Shown here in pieces: positions 60,329 to 64,000 of a stretch of 64,000 nt of DNA; the stretch's first letter is position 1, and each line of letters opens with the position of its first letter. Position numbers and translations under genes: made by a program. The notes below the pieces were generated by a model. That model did no database searches, was not told the DNA's origin, and worked only from the letters and a program-made list of their open reading frames with translations. Source of the stretch: an uncultured Marinococcus sp. (GTDB lineage: Bacteria; Bacillota; Bacilli; Bacillales; Marinococcaceae); assembly GCF_947493875.1 (NCBI RefSeq), contig NZ_CANLSU010000002.1:186001-250000 (forward strand), read 5' to 3'.

Positions 60329-61228
60329 ATGAACACCGAATCAATACGTAATTGGATTTACCAGATGTATGACATAGAAGCAGCTTCGCTTGGACAATGC
60401 GGAGCCAGGGGCTGGTGCATAAGGGACAGGAAAGGATCGGAGTGGGTGCTTGTGACCGGCGAGGCTGTGCTGCCGGAGGAAGAGACGGTCCAGTGGCTTG
60501 AAGCTGAGAGTGATATCAGCATAAAAAAGACAGTAGAGGGAGATAAACTGGCGGACACCGGGGAGAGAGGCCTGGCCTATATGTATGAGAAGAAGCCGGA
60601 AAATCATGGGAGTGCCCGAATGGAAGAATCAGATTACCGGCAGCTTGGCGCCTCTCTGGCAGTAAAGCACCGCAGCTGGCATGAGAAATTACCGATGAAC
60701 GACAAAAAAAGCATCTCCCTGTCGGAGCAGACCATAAAGGCAGAACACCGCCAGATGGACATGCTGCTTCCGAAAGGCCAGACGATTATCCGGCAAAGTA
60801 TTGATGCACTTTTTCCTGTAATGCAGCGTGCGGCCCTCCACTCGGATGGCACAGGTTTTGTTTTCAGGGAAATGAATTGGAAGCATGGGGGTCCTGGGAA
60901 GGGATTTCTTTTTCCGGGAGCGATGCCTGGGGTTCATGTGAGTTTATACGATCTTGCTGCGCTGCTTCGGGGCCTCTTGCTTTCCTTTTCCGGCATAGAG
61001 GACTATCAGCCCTTTGCCCGAATGGTTTTTAATGAACTGCTTGCCGGCTATGACAGCGTAAGGAGCATACCGCTGCCTTCGCTGCAGCAGTTTGCGAATA
61101 TTTTAGAGTGGCACGACCTGTATCAATATGCTCTTCTCTGGCAAAAACCTGTTGCGGGGACAGAGAAGCCACTCAGAATGAGGGAGCAGCACAGGCTTGA
61201 GCACCGGGTTCCGCTGCTTGAAATTTAA
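60329..61228 (+). CDS. Unrecognised protein, possible degenerate APH/CotS-like fold
   Basis: 299 residues from the ATG at 60329 (AATGGGGGC upstream). No family recognised with certainty. The second half has a kinase-like order: MNWKHGGPGKGFLFPG in the place of the HGDxxxxN loop, then VSLYDLAALLRGLLLSFSG and FNELLAGYDS, as in aminoglycoside phosphotransferase or spore-coat CotS/YutH proteins. The catalytic Asp and Asn are not seen, so it may be non-catalytic. It converges on the GbsR-type gene with only eight bases between and no terminator. Confidence 0.6.
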   Translation: MNTESIRNWIYQMYDIEAASLGQCGARGWCIRDRKGSEWVLVTGEAVLPEEETVQWLEAESDISIKKTVEGDKLADTGERGLAYMYEKKPENHGSARMEESDYRQLGASLAVKHRSWHEKLPMNDKKSISLSEQTIKAEHRQMDMLLPKGQTIIRQSIDALFPVMQRAALHSDGTGFVFREMNWKHGGPGKGFLFPGAMPGVHVSLYDLAALLRGLLLSFSGIEDYQPFARMVFNELLAGYDSVRSIPLPSLQQFANILEWHDLYQYALLWQKPVAGTEKPLRMREQHRLEHRVPLLEI

Positions 61229-61236
61229 AACAGCAC

Positions 61237-61779
61237 TTACTTTGGGGGGATCATCGAAAAAATTTCACCGCTTTCAAAAATGCTTATTACTTCATCAAGC
61301 CATTCGTAATAGTGCAGTGCGTAATCGATTTTTTCAAGGTCGTGCTTAAGTATGTCAATAAGATAGGGATCCTCCGCTTCCTCTAAAAATGCTTCGAATT
61401 CCTCTTTGGCACGGCGGGCGGCTTTCTGATTATTGTCTGCCGCCTCTCTCCACCGGTTCACAAAAACGGAGGTGAACGATTGATACCAGTCGTCGTGGGA
61501 CTGGTACAAATCCTTCCGTACCCCTTTTTCCCATACTCGTTCGACCATATCTGCATCCATGAGGGCCCGTATTCCTGTACTCATACTCATTTTACTCATG
61601 CCGAGTGCTTCGCTCATGTCATCGAGTGTCATGGGACGCTTGGAAAACAACACGGTGCCGTAAAGACGCCCGTTCGTATCGGAAACGCCGTATAAGCCCA
61701 TGTTCTGGGCAATTGTGGCAATGAACTGGTGTCTCGATTCGTCCAGCTTGTCCTGAATGTTTTTTTGTTCCCTTTCCAT
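61237..61779 (-). CDS. GbsR-type transcriptional repressor
   Basis: 180 residues, the same length as B. subtilis GbsR. Winged helix at about 50-90: MTLDDMSEALGMSKMSMSTG followed by IRALMDADMVERVWEKG. The preceding FIATIAQNMGLYGVSDTNGR is the typical GbsR/OpcR stretch. These MarR-like proteins repress glycine-betaine synthesis or uptake genes and respond to choline or osmotic state. It is divergent from opuAA, the obvious target. AGGGGGC lies upstream of the ATG. Confidence 0.88.
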   Translation of the reverse strand: MEREQKNIQDKLDESRHQFIATIAQNMGLYGVSDTNGRLYGTVLFSKRPMTLDDMSEALGMSKMSMSTGIRALMDADMVERVWEKGVRKDLYQSHDDWYQSFTSVFVNRWREAADNNQKAARRAKEEFEAFLEEAEDPYLIDILKHDLEKIDYALHYYEWLDEVISIFESGEIFSMIPPK

Positions 61780-61889
61780 ACGGGGCCCCCTTTTTGCATG
61801 TATGTTTAAAGTTTAGCAAACTGCTGAACAATAAAAAAATTGAATATTCGGTCGTTAGGTCTTCTAATCAGCAGATATCGATAGATATA

Positions 61890-61917
61890 AGTATATAATG
61901 TATGTACAGTATATACT
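61890..61917. promoter_or_regulatory. Inverted repeat AGTATATA/TATATACT
   Basis: Eight-base arms separated by 12 bases lie in the gbsR-opuA divergent region. They suit a dimeric regulator and sit close to where the gbsR-type gene should be transcribed from. Confidence 0.4.
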
Positions 61918-61945
61918 TTACGGCTAAAACAGCCTCAAATGGCAT

Positions 61946-61985
61946 GATAAAAGTTTTGTATCTTTTATCCTAATACTATATAGTA
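61946..61985 (+). promoter_or_regulatory. opuA promoter with two nested palindromes
   Basis: -35 TTGTAT (61956-61961), 17 bases, -10 TATAGT (61979-61984). GATAAAAG-N8-CTTTTATC (61946-61969) covers the -35, and TACTATATAGTA (61974-61985), a perfect palindrome, covers the -10. These are probable sites for the divergent GbsR-type repressor. Confidence 0.6.
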
Positions 61986-62036
61986 AAAGAGTGATAATAA
62001 ATACAGACACAGACATAGTAAACGAGGTGTGAAACG

Positions 62037-63233
62037 TTGGCGAAGATAGAAGTGGAGAACTTAACCAAGGTCTTCGGCAAACGCCCAAGCCGTGCGATTA
62101 AGCTGCTGGAACAGGGGAAATCAAAGGATGAAATCCTGGAAGAGACCGGCTGCACGGTCGGTGTGAACCGAACCAATTTTTCGGTGGAGGCCGGAGAAAT
62201 ATTTGTCATCATGGGACTTTCCGGGAGCGGAAAATCTACTCTTGTGCGACTTCTGAACCGGTTAATTGATCCGACCGAAGGAAGCGTCTTGGTGGACGGC
62301 GATGATCTGGCCCGTATGGACGATAAAGGGCTGAGAGCGGTACGCCGGGAAAAAATGAGCATGGTTTTCCAACAATTCGGACTATTTCCCTTCCGTACGA
62401 TTCTCGATAACGTAGCGTACGGTCTGGAAATACAGGGTCTCGAGGAGCAGGAAAAAAAGAAAAAAGCAGATGAAGCCCTGCAGCTGGTCGGCCTTGGCGG
62501 CTACGGCAACATGTATCCGGATGAATTGTCCGGCGGGATGCAGCAGCGTGTCGGCCTGGCAAGGGCACTGGCGGCAGATACGGATATTCTGCTGATGGAT
62601 GAGGCCTTCTCGGCACTCGACCCGCTGATCCGGAAGGAAATGCAGGATGAACTGCTCGAGCTTCAGGGCCGGATGAAAAAGACGATCGTGTTTATTACCC
62701 ACGATCTGGACGAAGCGCTCCGGCTTGGCGACCGCATTACGATTATGAAGGACGGACGGGTTGTCCAGATCGGGACGCCGGAGGATATTCTTCAGCACCC
62801 GGCTGATGACTACGTCGCCAAATTCGTGGAAGACGTGGATCGCTCCAAGGTATTTACCGCGGAAGCTGTCATGAAACGGCCGGAAGTGCTTACGATCGAT
62901 AAAGACGGGCCGCGGGTGGCGCTGCAGCGCATGAAAAAGGAAGGCATTTCGAGCCTTTATGTAACCAATAAAGACCGCACGCTGCTTGGTATTGTCCATG
63001 CCGATGAAGTATCAAATTTAGTAGAGCAGGGATCCGAAGATATCCGAAGCGTGCTGCATGAAGACGTGCCGACGGTGCAAAAGGATACCGTGGTCAAGGA
63101 AATGATCGAGCTGCTTACATACAAAAACACTCCAGTAGCCGTCGTAGATGAAGAACACAAGCTTGTCGGTATCGTCGTCAGAGGCTCCGTCATGGCGCTG
63201 CTTTCCGGTAAGGAGGTGTCGGCCGTTGAGTAA
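62037..63233 (+). CDS. opuAA: Glycine betaine/proline ABC transporter ATP-binding protein
   Basis: 398 residues, starting at TTG 62037 with GAGGTGTG eight bases upstream. The OpuA-specific stretch (LLEQGKSKDEILEETGCTVG) precedes Walker A MGLSGSGKSTL; signature LSGGMQQRVGLARAL; Walker B ILLMDEAFSALDP; switch His in FITHDLDEA. From about residue 275 two CBS domains follow (VALQRMKKEGISSLYV, NTPVAVVDEEHKLVGIV); these sense ionic strength in OpuA. It powers import of glycine betaine under salt stress. Its 3' end overlaps opuAB. Confidence 0.93.
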   Translation: MAKIEVENLTKVFGKRPSRAIKLLEQGKSKDEILEETGCTVGVNRTNFSVEAGEIFVIMGLSGSGKSTLVRLLNRLIDPTEGSVLVDGDDLARMDDKGLRAVRREKMSMVFQQFGLFPFRTILDNVAYGLEIQGLEEQEKKKKADEALQLVGLGGYGNMYPDELSGGMQQRVGLARALAADTDILLMDEAFSALDPLIRKEMQDELLELQGRMKKTIVFITHDLDEALRLGDRITIMKDGRVVQIGTPEDILQHPADDYVAKFVEDVDRSKVFTAEAVMKRPEVLTIDKDGPRVALQRMKKEGISSLYVTNKDRTLLGIVHADEVSNLVEQGSEDIRSVLHEDVPTVQKDTVVKEMIELLTYKNTPVAVVDEEHKLVGIVVRGSVMALLSGKEVSAVE

Positions 63234-64000
63234 CATCACCCCGCTGCCGCTTGCTGCCTGGATTGATGCGTTTGTCGAATGGCTGACCCAGGCGGAATTT
63301 ATTTTTGGCCCCCTTACGAACTTTATTGGCTATATTATCAGCGGCTTTGAATGGTTTTTCGGCATTTTTCCGCCGTGGCTGCTGCTCCTGATTATTGTCG
63401 GGTTAACGTTCTGGTTTGCCGGACGGAAAATCGGGCTCACGGTGTTTGTCCTGCTTGGGCTGCTGCTCATCTGGAACCTGGGCTACTGGGAAGACATGGT
63501 GCTGACGCTTGCGATCGTTCTGACTGCCGGGGTGATTTCCATTGTTATCGGGGTGCCGGTCGGCATCTGGATGTCCCGGAGCCCGGTGGTCGAGGGCACG
63601 ATTAAGCCGGTGCTCGACTTTATGCAGACAATGCCTGCCTTTGTGTACCTGATCCCGGCCGTTGCCTTTTTTGGCATCGGGATGGTACCGGGTGTCGTCG
63701 CCTCGGTCATCTTTGCGATGCCGCCGACGATCCGTTTTACGAACCTCGGCATCCGCCAGGTGCCGACCGAAATCATCGAAGCCTCGGAGGCCTTCGGGTC
63801 CACGGGCAATCAGAAGCTTTTCAAGGTACAGCTGCCGATGGCGAAAACAACCATTATGGCCGGGATTAACCAGACCATCATGCTGGCGCTGTCGATGGTC
63901 GTGATCGCCTCGATGATCGGGGCGGACGGCCTCGGGACGGCCGTATACTTTGCAGTCGGCAGAAACGATGTCGGCGGCGGCTTTGAAGCCGGTCTTGCGA
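63226..64000 (+). CDS. opuAB: Glycine betaine/proline ABC transporter permease, 3' end cut by window
   Basis: 258 codons are present, from TTG at 63226 (AAGGAGGTG upstream, inside opuAA). Helices include IFPPWLLLLIIVGLTFWF. The permease core DFMQTMPAFVYLIPAVAFFG and the EAA-loop segment IIEASEAFGSTGNQKLFKVQ identify the OpuAB/ProW family. About 20-30 residues are missing at the C-terminus. The separate binding protein (opuAC) is expected just beyond the window. Confidence 0.93.
   Translation, partial: MSNITPLPLAAWIDAFVEWLTQAEFIFGPLTNFIGYIISGFEWFFGIFPPWLLLLIIVGLTFWFAGRKIGLTVFVLLGLLLIWNLGYWEDMVLTLAIVLTAGVISIVIGVPVGIWMSRSPVVEGTIKPVLDFMQTMPAFVYLIPAVAFFGIGMVPGVVASVIFAMPPTIRFTNLGIRQVPTEIIEASEAFGSTGNQKLFKVQLPMAKTTIMAGINQTIMLALSMVVIASMIGADGLGTAVYFAVGRNDVGGGFEAGLA

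Noticed and set aside
1-64000. CRISPR arrays, tRNA or rRNA genes, IS elements and prophage
   Set aside because: No regularly spaced repeats, cloverleaf-like segments, transposase or integrase genes, or phage structural genes were found on either strand.

Overview
The window looks like a chromosomal segment of a low-to-medium GC Gram-positive bacterium, most likely a halotolerant or alkaliphilic member of the Bacillaceae (Alkalicoccus/Salsuginibacillus-like; the genus is an inference). The support is strong AGGAGG-type ribosome binding sites, TTG and GTG starts, cre-like boxes, tight intrinsic terminators, YhaQP-, YxjG/H-, OpuA- and GbsR-type genes, and an LPDTS sorting signal. No rRNA, tRNA, CRISPR array, intact insertion sequence or prophage was seen. 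By eye base composition is near 50% GC, with an AT-richer pocket at about 40.8-43.0 kb and an AT-richer carboxylate carrier at 22.8-24.1 kb.

Layout. 0-3.6 kb: partial MFS carrier, a YhaQ/YhaP ABC exporter and a PH-domain protein. 3.7-11.2 kb: an AraC regulator followed by a co-directional sugar-oxidation operon (three Gfo/Idh/MocA dehydrogenases, a DUF993 TIM barrel, a sugar isomerase/epimerase and an aldose 1-epimerase). 11.4-14.3 kb: a three-gene TRAP transporter. 14.5-19.4 kb: L-rhamnose catabolism (fused aldolase/dehydrogenase RhaEW, RhaI-type isomerase, rhamnulokinase). 19.4-22.8 kb: another sugar isomerase/epimerase behind a promoter with a cre box, a thioredoxin-fold protein, OsmC, a uronate-dehydrogenase-like SDR and a GNAT. 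Together 3.7-22.2 kb reads as one catabolic island for a rhamnose-containing or oxidised sugar, with uptake by TRAP, oxidation and epimerisation, rhamnose breakdown and carbon catabolite control.

22.8-37.4 kb is mixed: transporters (DAACS, NimT-like MFS, EamA, AGCS), a zinc alcohol dehydrogenase, a deoxyribonucleotidase, MOSC and FdhD, a sigma-like regulator, glycerol dehydrogenase, an SDR, a cysteine-less family-4-like uracil-DNA glycosylase, a DUF2817 peptidase and a LytTR regulator. 37.5-40.5 kb holds a succinyl-CoA:acetate CoA-transferase type gene, the decayed 3' end of a family 1 glycosidase and a frameshifted threonine-synthase-like gene. The AT-rich pocket encodes a cell-wall-anchored acetamidase/formamidase homologue.

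43.1-61.2 kb is ordinary housekeeping and stress genes, each commonly closed by its own terminator: an Old Yellow Enzyme and a DoxX protein sharing an intergenic region with two perfect TGTGA-N6-TCACA palindromes, two small membrane proteins, DUF3243, two DUF2294 repeats, a possible structured leader RNA, a second uracil-DNA-glycosylase paralogue, TSUP and SSS transporters, a MetE-type methyltransferase, an aldo/keto reductase, hemolysin III and an LLM flavoenzyme. The right edge (61.2-64.0 kb) is a compatible-solute locus: a GbsR-type repressor divergent from opuAA and opuAB, the latter cut by the window end.

The best candidates for something not well described are the DUF993/triple-Gfo/Idh cluster, the surface acetamidase, the paired cysteine-less glycosylases and the twin palindromes at the OYE/DoxX promoter.
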